From: Schleiferia thermophila
GTDB taxonomy: Bacteria; Bacteroidota; Bacteroidia; Flavobacteriales; Schleiferiaceae
Assembly: GCF_003337435.1 (NCBI RefSeq)
Contig: NZ_QPJS01000003.1
Coordinates: 1 to 64,000 of the forward strand
Length of the DNA stretch: 64,000 nt
Direction of reading: 5' to 3'
The notes below the pieces were generated by a model. It saw nothing but the letters and a program-made list of their open reading frames with translations, was not told where the DNA came from and ran no database searches. A program made the translations under genes and the position numbers. Of the stretch, positions 17,137 through 25,915 are shown one piece after another (position 1 is the first letter of the stretch; every line of letters begins with the position of its first letter).

Positions 17137-20013
17137 ATGAAAGCTGATTTTTTAATGAAAAAGCTGAGGAAGGCTGGTTTTGCCGGCGAAATTTATACAG
17201 ATTTACTCCGAAAGTCACTTTATGCTACGGATGCGAGTATATACAGAGAATATCCCATAGCTGTAACCTATCCGACCGGTGAGAGGGATGTGCAGATACT
17301 CATCAATCTATGCCGTGAATATTCCCTGCCCATCATACCGCGTGCTGCCGGTACTTCGCTTGCCGGGCAATGTGTTGGAACCGGAGTGGTCGCCGATACA
17401 TCAAGGCACATGACTTCAGTGGTCAGATTTGACCAGGTAAATGGTGTAGTAAGGGTTCAACCAGGAGTGATTCGCGATGAATTAAACCGATACCTGAAAC
17501 CTTACCGATGGTTTTTCGGGCCCAATACATCGACTTCAAACCGATGTACGATCGGCGGCATGACCGCCAATAATTCCTCTGGTTCTACTTCCATTAAGTA
17601 TGGTACCACCAGGGATAAACTTCTAGCTGTGAGGGGAGTGCTGTCCACCGGGGAAGTTGTGGAATTTTCGGAAGGGAATCATCCTGATGCAATTATTCAT
17701 AAAATCCGGCAGCTGCTGAGCGAAAGGGATCTTCTGGAGGAAATAGAAAGAAATTACCCCAAAAAATCCATCCACAGGCGCAATACAGGATATGCTCTCG
17801 ACATTATAGCTGACCAACTCAAATCGTCCAAAGGCCTACAGGGCGTGAACCTTGCCAAATTAATAGCTGGCTCAGAAGGTACTTTGCTGTTTCTCACTGA
17901 AATAACACTGAAGCTGGATCCACTTCCTCCACAATATCCGGCTGTGATCTGCGCACATTTTACATCGGTGAAAGACAGCCTTAAAGCTGCCCGTATTGCT
18001 ATGGCTTATGAGCCGTATGCCTGTGAGCTGGTTGATAAGATAATACTCGATTGTACCAAAGAGAACCTTGAACAGAGAGAAAACCGCTTTTTCATTCAAG
18101 GGGATCCAGCAGCCATTTTGGCTATTGAAGTAAGGGCAGACGACAGGGAGGTATTGAAATCAGTGGCTCAAAAAGTCGTGGAGCATTTGCAATCTGAAAA
18201 GCTTGGCTATGCATACCCCGTTCTCTATGGTGAGGATTCAGATAAACTTTGGTCCTTGCGGGCTGCGGGACTGGGGCTGCTGTCAAATATTCCCGGCAGC
18301 GCCAAAGCAATAGCTTGTGTAGAGGACACTGCTGTGGATGTAAAAGACCTGCCTGAATACATTGAAGAGTTCGACAAGATGATGGAAAGTTTTGGTCAGC
18401 GGGTCGTACACTATGCACATGCCGGAGCTGGTGAAATCCATCTCCGTCCGATTCTGAATCTCAGAGATGAGCGTGATTTTAGGCTACTTCGCCAAATCAG
18501 CACATCCTCAGCACAATTGGTAAAAAAATATCGGGGATCGCTATCCGGTGAGCATGGAGATGGGAGAGTAAGAGCTGAATTTATACCTACTTATTTTGGT
18601 GAAAAGATCTTCAATGCATTGGTGCAGGTAAAAAAAATTTTCGATCCCTATAATCTCCTGAATCCCGGAAAAATCATAGAGGCTCCCCCAATGGATATCT
18701 CGCTCAGGGAAGATCCTAAAACCCCACTTCAGCAAGTTTCAACTTTTTTTGATTACAGCAAGGAAGGGGGTTTTTTGGCTGCAGTTGAGAAGTGCAATGG
18801 TTCGGCTGACTGCCGTAAGCCGTTTAGCTCAGGTGGGGTTATGTGTCCGTCCTACCAGGCGACATTGGATGAAAAAGACAGCACACGCGCCAGAGCTAAT
18901 GCACTGAGGGAGTTTGTATCAGGAGTAGCCAATGGACAAAAGGGTTTTGCGCATCCGGAACTGAAAGAGGTGCTCGATTTGTGTCTCGCCTGTAAAGGGT
19001 GCACAAGAGAGTGTCCCAGCAATGTAGATATGGCCTCCATGAAAAGTGAGTGGCTCTACCAATATCAAAAAATTCATGGAAAAAGCATTCAAACGCTCTT
19101 CTTTGGATATTTTGAAAAATTGGCCCCTTTGGCCTCGGCATTTCCAAACCTTTCCAACGGCATTTTGAATTATCCCCTTTCAGAAAAATTGCTGAAAAAA
19201 TTCATTGGAATTACCCCTTCCAGAAGTTTACCGCCTTTTAAACAACCTACTTTATGGAGGCGATTGAAAGAACTGAAGAAAAACAACCCTGCTCATCCGA
19301 AAAAATCGGTTTACCTGTTTGTAGATGAATTTACCAACTACTACGAACCGGAAATTGGCGAGAAAGCAATTTCATTTTTGCAAAAAAATGGATATGAAGT
19401 AAGAACAGTAAAGCATCCCGGGAGTGGCCGGGCGATGATATCCAAAGGACTGCTACCTGCGGCCCGTAAGAATGCCGATACCAATGTAGCCTTATTTTCT
19501 TCGATCCTCTCGGAAAACGTGCCACTTATAGGTATTGAACCATCTGCTATACTGACTTTCAGAGATGAATATCCAAGACTTGTAAGTAAACAATTTCGGG
19601 AAAAAGCTAAATGGATTTCAACCTACACCTTCACACTGGACGAATTCATTCATACCGAATTACGTGCAGGCAATATCTCTGTCTTCAAAAAGCCGGAGTC
19701 AAAAACAATACATTTACACGGCCACTGCCATCAAAAGGCGTTAAGCTCCATGCGCTATACCAAAGAAATACTTCGGGATGTAGGTTACCCCGTTAAGTTA
19801 ATTCCGGCTGGTTGTTGTGGCATGGCTGGAAGTTTTGGTTACGAAGTACAGCATTTTGATATCAGTAGGAAAATTGCTGAAATGGTGCTTTTTCCTTATA
19901 TCCGTCAGTTGGAGGTTACCGATCACTTAGTGGTAGCCACCGGCATATCTTGCCGACATCAGATTCTGGATGGTACCGGTATAAAGGCCTTACATTGGAT
20001 CGAATTACTTTAA
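17137..20013 (+). CDS. FAD-linked oxidase / Fe-S fusion, D-lactate or D-2-hydroxyglutarate dehydrogenase-like (YdiJ family)
   Basis: This is a two-part membrane-associated dehydrogenase (958 aa from the ATG at 17137; the ATG at 17155 is an alternative). The first half is a GlcD/VAO-type flavoprotein: PRAAGTSLAGQ and GGMTANNSSGS bind FAD, and HAHAGAGEIHLRP and SGEHGDGR belong to the FAD-oxidase C domain. The second half is GlpC-like, with Cys clusters CNGSADC...MCPS and CLACKGCTREC, then CCG-type motifs HGHCHQKAL and PAGCCGMAGSF. Fusions of this kind oxidise a D-2-hydroxy acid and pass electrons to quinone or a partner protein. Substrate candidates are D-lactate, D-2-hydroxyglutarate and glycolate; the sequence alone does not decide. 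It directly follows the respiratory operon. Confidence 0.88.
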   Translation: MKADFLMKKLRKAGFAGEIYTDLLRKSLYATDASIYREYPIAVTYPTGERDVQILINLCREYSLPIIPRAAGTSLAGQCVGTGVVADTSRHMTSVVRFDQVNGVVRVQPGVIRDELNRYLKPYRWFFGPNTSTSNRCTIGGMTANNSSGSTSIKYGTTRDKLLAVRGVLSTGEVVEFSEGNHPDAIIHKIRQLLSERDLLEEIERNYPKKSIHRRNTGYALDIIADQLKSSKGLQGVNLAKLIAGSEGTLLFLTEITLKLDPLPPQYPAVICAHFTSVKDSLKAARIAMAYEPYACELVDKIILDCTKENLEQRENRFFIQGDPAAILAIEVRADDREVLKSVAQKVVEHLQSEKLGYAYPVLYGEDSDKLWSLRAAGLGLLSNIPGSAKAIACVEDTAVDVKDLPEYIEEFDKMMESFGQRVVHYAHAGAGEIHLRPILNLRDERDFRLLRQISTSSAQLVKKYRGSLSGEHGDGRVRAEFIPTYFGEKIFNALVQVKKIFDPYNLLNPGKIIEAPPMDISLREDPKTPLQQVSTFFDYSKEGGFLAAVEKCNGSADCRKPFSSGGVMCPSYQATLDEKDSTRARANALREFVSGVANGQKGFAHPELKEVLDLCLACKGCTRECPSNVDMASMKSEWLYQYQKIHGKSIQTLFFGYFEKLAPLASAFPNLSNGILNYPLSEKLLKKFIGITPSRSLPPFKQPTLWRRLKELKKNNPAHPKKSVYLFVDEFTNYYEPEIGEKAISFLQKNGYEVRTVKHPGSGRAMISKGLLPAARKNADTNVALFSSILSENVPLIGIEPSAILTFRDEYPRLVSKQFREKAKWISTYTFTLDEFIHTELRAGNISVFKKPESKTIHLHGHCHQKALSSMRYTKEILRDVGYPVKLIPAGCCGMAGSFGYEVQHFDISRKIAEMVLFPYIRQLEVTDHLVVATGISCRHQILDGTGIKALHWIELL

Positions 20014-20063
20014 TTTGGCCGTAAATATTGATCATAAAACTTCCTTGCAGCATTCCAAAAGTT

Positions 20064-21218
20064 ATGAATAAAGTTTGTTTAGCCATTTGTTTTATTTTAA
20101 TTGGAATGGGTTTAGGACGCTCACAACCCCTGTCGGGAATTTATCAGGGTTCGGAGTGGTTGCCGTTGTTGTATGGGAAGAAATTTGCTGTGGCAGCACA
20201 CCATGCTTCAGTACTCGATAGCGTTCATTTGATTGATTTTTTATTAGAAAAACGCCTAAAACCTGTAATGATTTTCACTCCTGAACACGGGCTATCGGGC
20301 ATGGCATCTGCAGGAGAAAAAATCGTTGATTCTGAGTATAAAGGCATTCCTGTGATATCGTTATACGGCAACAAGAAAAAACCAACAGCCGAGGAGATGA
20401 AATCAATTGATCTTGTGCTTTTCGATATGCAAGACATGGGAGTGAGGTTTTTTACCTACATCTCTACACTGACCTATCTGATGGAGGCATGTGCCGAAAA
20501 CAAAAAGCCAATCATTGTACTTGACCGGCCCAACCCTCATGCTCATTATATTGATGGACCAGTTCTTAAACCGGGATTTGAGTCATATGTAGGTCTTCAT
20601 CCCGTCCCCATAGTATATGGATTGACGATCGGAGAGTATGCGCGGATGGTCAATGGAGAGGGATGGCTGAAAGGCGGGATGAAAGCGGATCTCACCGTAG
20701 TAAAAATCAAAGGATATCATCGAAAGATCCGTTATTTTCCACCCATTCCGCCATCGCCGAATCTGCGTACCAAAGCAGCCATGATTTTATATCCTTCACT
20801 TTGTTTATTTGAAGGGACTCAGGTGAGCGTTGGAAGGGGAACAGAGAAGCCGTTTGAAGTTTTTGGAGCTCCCTTTTTCTCCGAAGGCGATTATTACTTC
20901 ATTCCCGAATCCAGAGCAGGTGCGACTAATCCACCGTATCAAGGTCAAAAATGCAGAGGTTTTGATGTGAAAATTTTTGCTGAAAACTTCATGGCACAAG
21001 CCGAGTTTATTTACCTTGACTGGTTGATTGCAACTGTCGAACTGCATGAGAATCCCCCAAAATTGTTCAATGCATTTTTTGACAAATTAGCCGGTACTGA
21101 CCAACTACGCAAACAACTGCTCTCCGGAAAAAAGGCTTCTGAAATCAGAGACAGCTGGAGAAGTGATTTAGAGCAATACGCAAGAATCAGAAATAAGTAT
21201 TTACTTTATCCGGATTAG
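20064..21218 (+). CDS. NamZ-like exo-beta-N-acetylmuramidase (DUF1343)
   Basis: This is a secreted protein of the DUF1343 family, whose characterised member NamZ removes terminal N-acetylmuramic acid from peptidoglycan fragments. I start at the ATG at 20064 (384 aa) because it gives a clean signal peptide ending near GRSQ; the frame is open upstream to a TTG at 20028. Family signatures are PEHGLSGMASAGE (about 73-85), DMQDMGVRFFTYISTL (121-136), LDRPNPHA (about 153-160) and NGEGWL (about 197-202). It sits 50 bp after the FAD/Fe-S dehydrogenase and 10 bp before an aminotransferase, so it is probably in the same operon. Cell-wall turnover or scavenging is the likely role. Confidence 0.87.
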   Translation: MNKVCLAICFILIGMGLGRSQPLSGIYQGSEWLPLLYGKKFAVAAHHASVLDSVHLIDFLLEKRLKPVMIFTPEHGLSGMASAGEKIVDSEYKGIPVISLYGNKKKPTAEEMKSIDLVLFDMQDMGVRFFTYISTLTYLMEACAENKKPIIVLDRPNPHAHYIDGPVLKPGFESYVGLHPVPIVYGLTIGEYARMVNGEGWLKGGMKADLTVVKIKGYHRKIRYFPPIPPSPNLRTKAAMILYPSLCLFEGTQVSVGRGTEKPFEVFGAPFFSEGDYYFIPESRAGATNPPYQGQKCRGFDVKIFAENFMAQAEFIYLDWLIATVELHENPPKLFNAFFDKLAGTDQLRKQLLSGKKASEIRDSWRSDLEQYARIRNKYLLYPD

Positions 21219-21228
21219 ACGATTGCAA

Positions 21229-22092
21229 ATGGTGTATAATTTCAACGGATCATTATTGGAATCAAAACAGATTGAACTCCCAGTGGATAACAGGGCATTG
21301 CTCTATGGCGACGGTGTGTTTGAAACGATTAGGTATTCCTACGGAAAGTTGCTTTTTTGGGAAGATCACTATTTCAGGCTTATGGCCTCACTGCGAATTA
21401 TCCGGATCAGAATACCCGTGCATTGGACTCCTGAATATCTTCGTGATCAAATACATGAAACACTAGAAGCCAATCATCTGGAAAAACAACCGGCCAGAGT
21501 GCGGCTGACCGTGTGGCGTAAGCCGGGAGGCAGGTATCTACCAGATGTGCATGACCCCGAATTTTTAATCACATGCCATCGACTCATATCCGATGAATAT
21601 GAGGCCCCGGAAAATAAAGTAACTGTAGATATTTACAGAGATATTTTCAAACCTGCCAATTTGTTGTCCAACTTAAAATTAATCGGAAGTCAGCTTTATG
21701 TGATGGCGTCCATTTTTGCCGATGAAAACGGTCTGTACGATGCGCTGCTGATCAACGACGCAAAACAAGTGGTGGAGTCTTCCAAAAGCAATCTTTTTGC
21801 ACTTTATGGGACAGAAGTAGTAACACCACCTCTCACCTCAGGTGCATTGAGAGGAGTAATCAGACAAAGACTTTTAAAAGCGTTACCTGACATTGGTCTT
21901 AAGGCTGTGGAAAAAGATCTTACTCCATTTGACTTGCTGAAAGCGGATGAGCTCTGGCTCACCAATGCGATAGTGGGTATTGTACCCGTACATCAATACA
22001 GAAGCAAAGAATATTCTACCCTCAAAGCCCTGGCAGCCCTTCGCTTGCTGAATGAACTGGCCAGACAGGACACCTTTGACCTTTCATTTTGA
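21229..22092 (+). CDS. Class IV PLP aminotransferase (BCAT / D-amino acid aminotransferase / PabC-like)
   Basis: This 287-residue fold-type IV PLP enzyme starts at the ATG at 21229; a TTG two codons earlier is less likely. It has the N-terminal signature LLYGDGVFETIR, a PLP-binding Lys at residue 150 (SNLKLIGS), the phosphate-binding segment VVESSKSNLF, and TSGALRGVIR near the C-terminus. This superfamily covers branched-chain aminotransferase, D-alanine aminotransferase and aminodeoxychorismate lyase, and I cannot assign the activity from motifs. Its place between a muramidase and an M14 peptidase makes a D-amino-acid role possible, while a PabC-like role is common for stand-alone Bacteroidota members. 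Confidence 0.87.
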   Translation: MVYNFNGSLLESKQIELPVDNRALLYGDGVFETIRYSYGKLLFWEDHYFRLMASLRIIRIRIPVHWTPEYLRDQIHETLEANHLEKQPARVRLTVWRKPGGRYLPDVHDPEFLITCHRLISDEYEAPENKVTVDIYRDIFKPANLLSNLKLIGSQLYVMASIFADENGLYDALLINDAKQVVESSKSNLFALYGTEVVTPPLTSGALRGVIRQRLLKALPDIGLKAVEKDLTPFDLLKADELWLTNAIVGIVPVHQYRSKEYSTLKALAALRLLNELARQDTFDLSF

Positions 22093-22100
22093 CTTAGAAG

Positions 22101-23207
22101 ATGATCAGCAATCTCTCATCCCATATACACCTCACGCCGGAAAGGTGGTATGCCTGGCTTCAACATTTTTTTACCGATAACAACGATTGGTCCATTGACC
22201 GGGGGTTTTCGATCGAAAAAAGACCAATTTATTGTATCTCAGCAGGAAATGGAAGCCAAAAAATCGTATTTTGGTCTCAAATGCATGGCAATGAGGCGAC
22301 AGGTACATACGCCCTGAGTGATTTGCTGACTTACCTAAGCCGCGAAAGACCACTATTTGAAGCATTGAAAAAACACTACACCCTTGTTTTTTTACCAATG
22401 CTCAACCCTGATGGAGCTCAACGATTTTCGCGCTACAATGCTCTGGGCTCAGACCTGAACCGGGAAGGTTTGAAAACCATATCTCCCGAAATGGAGATTC
22501 TTAAAAAAGCACTTGAGAGCTCTACGGCATTGGCTTTTAATCTTCACGACCAGCGGAATATTTTCAGTGTAGGGCGCTCATCCTTACCGGCATCACTTTC
22601 TCTGTTGGCTCCGTCAACCATCACCACAAAGGGGCTTGAAGCAAGAAAGCATTCCATCCGTCTGATTTCAGCCGCATTGGAGAGGTTTACAGTCGAAGAG
22701 ATTCGATACGTGGCCAGATTTAGCGACGAATATTATCCAAAGGCTATGGGCGAATGGTGCACAGATCGCGGTATTTCAGCGATTTTGGTGGAGGCAGGTG
22801 GTTATTACAATGACCCTCACCGGATTTTTGCCCGAAATCTGATGACAAAATTTTTACTCTTTTGCCTGGAAGACCTCCTTACCAAAGACACAGGCCATAA
22901 AAACCTCTATCAAACATTACCCGTCAATGCTCAGGATCTCAGAGATTTGGTAATCAGAAATGTCAGAATGCAGTCACCATCTGGTGAGATTACTTTTGAC
23001 ATTGCTTGTACTGGAAAATATTTACCAGATCAAAACCAATGGAGGTGGATGATAGACGAAATCGGGGATTTAGATATGATATACGGTTATAAGGAGGTTG
23101 ATTTGAAATCTGAAGAACCCATATCTTTTCAATTGTTTAGTCCAGGAGATTTTCTGTACATTGACAAACTTCCCAAAAGCTGGCATCAATGGTTTACCAC
23201 GATTTAA
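22101..23207 (+). CDS. M14-family zinc carboxypeptidase
   Basis: This 368-residue metallopeptidase has the zinc ligands His62 and Glu65 (MHGNEATG) and His149 (NLHDQ), and the catalytic Glu231 (LVEAGGY). PMLNPDGAQRFSR and the substrate-binding GSDLNRE are also typical of M14. No signal peptide is evident, so it probably acts in the cytoplasm. M14 includes the murein peptide amidase MpaA, which cleaves the D-Glu-Dap bond during wall recycling, as well as ordinary carboxypeptidases. The last 19 nt overlap the aldehyde dehydrogenase gene. Confidence 0.88.
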   Translation: MISNLSSHIHLTPERWYAWLQHFFTDNNDWSIDRGFSIEKRPIYCISAGNGSQKIVFWSQMHGNEATGTYALSDLLTYLSRERPLFEALKKHYTLVFLPMLNPDGAQRFSRYNALGSDLNREGLKTISPEMEILKKALESSTALAFNLHDQRNIFSVGRSSLPASLSLLAPSTITTKGLEARKHSIRLISAALERFTVEEIRYVARFSDEYYPKAMGEWCTDRGISAILVEAGGYYNDPHRIFARNLMTKFLLFCLEDLLTKDTGHKNLYQTLPVNAQDLRDLVIRNVRMQSPSGEITFDIACTGKYLPDQNQWRWMIDEIGDLDMIYGYKEVDLKSEEPISFQLFSPGDFLYIDKLPKSWHQWFTTI

Positions 23208-24571
23208 ATTCATTTGAAAGTATTAACCCTTTCACCGGCGAGAAATATGCACGGTTTGAACTGCTGAAATCCTCCGAACTTGAAGAGGTCATCGCCAAGG
23301 CTGCGGAAGCTTCCCGAAAATGGAGAAAAACTTCTCTGAAAGAGCGATTAAAGCACATCGAAAACCTGGCTCAGCTACTGGAAAACGAATCGGAGCATTA
23401 TGGCCAAATCATTACCCTGGAGATGGGTAAACCTCTGAAAGAAGCTGTGGCTGAAGTCAAAAAGTGTGCATTGGCCTGCAGATATTATATAGAGCACAGT
23501 ACTGCTCATTTGAAGGGCAGGAAAGTCTCCCTTGAACCAGGTCGGCAGGCTGAAATCCACTACGAGCCTACAGGCGTTGTTCTTGGAATTATGCCCTGGA
23601 ATTTTCCCTTTTGGCAGGTGATCCGATTTGCGATACCTACTCTGGTGGCTGGCAATACTGTATTAGTAAAGCACGCCCCTAATACACCACGGTCGGCTTT
23701 GATGCTGCAGCAGCTCTTTATTAGAGCAGGATTTCCGCAAGGTGTTTACAACAACATTTTTATTCACACATCGCAGGTAGAAAACCTCATAGCAAAAAGG
23801 GAGATCACAGGAGTGTCGCTTACAGGTAGTACTCGGGCGGGCAGGGCAGTAGCTGCCCTTGCCGGGCGATATTTAAAGCCATCGGTATTGGAACTGGGAG
23901 GAAGCAATACCTTATTAGCCTTGCCAGATGCCAACATAACTAAAGTAGCCGACCAGGCTGTAAATGCTCGCTTTATGAATGCCGGACAAAGCTGTATATC
24001 TGCCAAGCGAATACTGGTACCCGCTGAAAAATACGATGCCTACACTAGAGAACTGACTCTGAGGATAAAAAAATTAAAAACTGGCAACCCCTTGCTTGCT
24101 GATACGCAAATCGGCCCGTTGGCAAGACTTGACCTGGCAGAATTGGCAGAGCGCCAAGTGGAAGAGAGTTTGAGGGCCGGAGCCAGGCTTGTGACAGGTG
24201 GCAGCAGATCAGGTACTCTATTTGCCCCAACTCTACTCACAGATGTAAAGCCCGGAATGGCGGCTTTTGATGAAGAACTCTTTGCACCAGTGGCGGTGCT
24301 TATTTCCTATCGGAATGAAAAGGAAGCAGTGAATCTTGCCAATAATACTTCTTACGGACTAGGAACAGCAATATTTACCAATGACATAGAACGTGCTCGC
24401 AAGCTTATTCCAAAATTTCAGGACGGTGCTGTCTATATCAACGAGTGGATTCATTCGGATCCCAGACTCCCCTTTGGTGGTGTAAAAGACAGTGGCTATG
24501 GACGGGAGCTTTCCAAAGAAGGATTGCTGTCTTTTGTGAACATAAAAACCGTAGTAGTCAACAACAATTAA
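23189..24571 (+). CDS. NAD(P)-dependent aldehyde dehydrogenase (succinate-semialdehyde dehydrogenase-like)
   Basis: This 460-residue enzyme of the ALDH superfamily has the NAD-binding segment GIMPWNFPFW (Asn138), the general base Glu235 in ELGGSN and the catalytic Cys269 in NAGQSC. PFGGVKDSGYGRE near the C-terminus is also typical. Its length and the PWNFP/NAGQSC context fit the GabD/Sad group acting on succinate semialdehyde or related short aldehydes. It overlaps the upstream M14 gene by 19 nt and runs convergently into hemB with a 4-nt overlap, so no terminator fits between them. Confidence 0.9.
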   Translation: MVYHDLNSFESINPFTGEKYARFELLKSSELEEVIAKAAEASRKWRKTSLKERLKHIENLAQLLENESEHYGQIITLEMGKPLKEAVAEVKKCALACRYYIEHSTAHLKGRKVSLEPGRQAEIHYEPTGVVLGIMPWNFPFWQVIRFAIPTLVAGNTVLVKHAPNTPRSALMLQQLFIRAGFPQGVYNNIFIHTSQVENLIAKREITGVSLTGSTRAGRAVAALAGRYLKPSVLELGGSNTLLALPDANITKVADQAVNARFMNAGQSCISAKRILVPAEKYDAYTRELTLRIKKLKTGNPLLADTQIGPLARLDLAELAERQVEESLRAGARLVTGGSRSGTLFAPTLLTDVKPGMAAFDEELFAPVAVLISYRNEKEAVNLANNTSYGLGTAIFTNDIERARKLIPKFQDGAVYINEWIHSDPRLPFGGVKDSGYGRELSKEGLLSFVNIKTVVVNNN

Positions 24572-25548
24572 CGCTCCTGAAGCCAACCGGCTATTTCCGG
24601 GGCAAAATAGCTGGCGATCAGGTCGGCACCTGCTCTTTTGATAGCAAGAGTAGCTTCCAGCACAGCTGATTGATAGTGAAGCCAGCCTTTTTCAGATGCG
24701 GCTTTGATCATGCTGTACTCTCCGCTCACGTGGTAAGCAGCTACGGGTACATGAACCTGATTTTTGACTTCCCTTATTATATCCAGATAGTGTACAGCTG
24801 GTTTAACCATCACAATGTCGGCACCTTCCTTCACATCGTCGAGCACTTCCTTTATAGCTTCAATTCGGTTTGCAGGATTCATCTGATAGGTTTTTTTATC
24901 ACCAAAACCCGGCGCACTGTCGAGGGCATCTCTAAACGGACCGTAAAAGCAAGAAGCATACTTGGCTGAGTATGCCAAAATACCGGTCCTGGTATGGCCT
25001 GACTGTTCCAATGCTCTGCGTATGGCTCCTACTCTTCCGTCCATCATATCGGAAGGTGCGACAAAATCAGCTCCAGCTTCTGCATGCGATACAGCCATTT
25101 CAGCCAATACCTCCACTGTTGGATCGTTTAGAATCTCACCATCTGCCACTATTCCGTCATGGCCATACGTGCTGTAAGGGTCGAGCGCTACATCGGTCAT
25201 CACCACCAGGTCAGGTACGGCAGTCTTTATAGCGCGGATGCTTCGCTGCATCAGGCCTTCCGGGTTCAACGCTTCTGCTCCGGTATTGTCTTTTAGTTCA
25301 TTCTTGCATTTGACAAAAAGCAAAACGCTTCTCAAACCCAGATTCCGGTATTTTATTGCCATTTCAACAGCTACATCGAGCGTATATCTCTTATATCCGG
25401 GCATGGATGGAATGTCTTCCTCTTTCCTATGTCCTTCGATAATAAACATAGGTACTATAAAGTCTTCTGTTCGGAGGGTAGTTTCTTCTACCATTTTCCT
25501 TATACTTTCGTTTTTGCGTAGCGTTCGGTTTCTTCTGTGGAGATGCAT
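24568..25548 (-). CDS. hemB: Porphobilinogen synthase (delta-aminolevulinic acid dehydratase)
   Basis: This 326-residue enzyme condenses two 5-aminolevulinate molecules to porphobilinogen in heme synthesis. The two Schiff-base lysines are Lys196 (AYSAKYASCF) and Lys249 (MVKPAVHY). The metal loop reads DVALDPYSTYGHDG, with Ala/Asp where zinc-dependent enzymes have cysteines, so this is the magnesium-type form. The start MHLHRRNRTLRK fits the family N-terminus. It supplies heme for the many cytochromes encoded upstream but is not in their operon. Confidence 0.97.
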   Translation of the reverse strand: MHLHRRNRTLRKNESIRKMVEETTLRTEDFIVPMFIIEGHRKEEDIPSMPGYKRYTLDVAVEMAIKYRNLGLRSVLLFVKCKNELKDNTGAEALNPEGLMQRSIRAIKTAVPDLVVMTDVALDPYSTYGHDGIVADGEILNDPTVEVLAEMAVSHAEAGADFVAPSDMMDGRVGAIRRALEQSGHTRTGILAYSAKYASCFYGPFRDALDSAPGFGDKKTYQMNPANRIEAIKEVLDDVKEGADIVMVKPAVHYLDIIREVKNQVHVPVAAYHVSGEYSMIKAASEKGWLHYQSAVLEATLAIKRAGADLIASYFAPEIAGWLQER

Positions 25549-25915
25549 AGGGAGTTATTACTAGTGACAGGCAAATGTCTTTATTAAATTCTATTGGTTT
25601 TTTACCTTGTGAAGCAATCAAAAGGTTAAAATAATTTTCGATACATATGCAACCTGTACGTATGCTGAAACAACGACCAAAACCTGCGGACACGCGTTTG
25701 CCAGATTTTTATGGATGTTTCAAGCGGCAAGGTTCGGCCTCATCGATTCGAGGTGTTCAGGAATTTATATTTTTAATCTGAAATTTTTTCAGAGGATCTC
25801 TCGAGTAGTTGAAATTTGTGTAGTGGATTGAATTTTTTCTCAAAAATCCAACTCTGACTGCTGAAGGCACGAAGCAGCTGATGCCTTTACTTTTTGTTTC
25901 TGAAAAAGGTTTTTT
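25549..25915. other. 367-bp intergenic gap, no gene seen
   Basis: The gap separates the glycosyltransferase gene and hemB, both on the minus strand. It is AT-rich with no convincing coding frame and no tRNA. AAGGCA...TGCCTT near 25863-25886 forms a 6-bp dyad without a T-run on the minus strand. It presumably holds the hemB promoter, but I cannot point to a clear TAnnTTTG box. Confidence 0.4.

Noticed and set aside
25549-25915. Possible tRNA or small RNA in the hemB upstream gap
   Set aside because: CCTC/GAGG pairing around 25738-25755 is too short and no cloverleaf or T-arm consensus could be formed.
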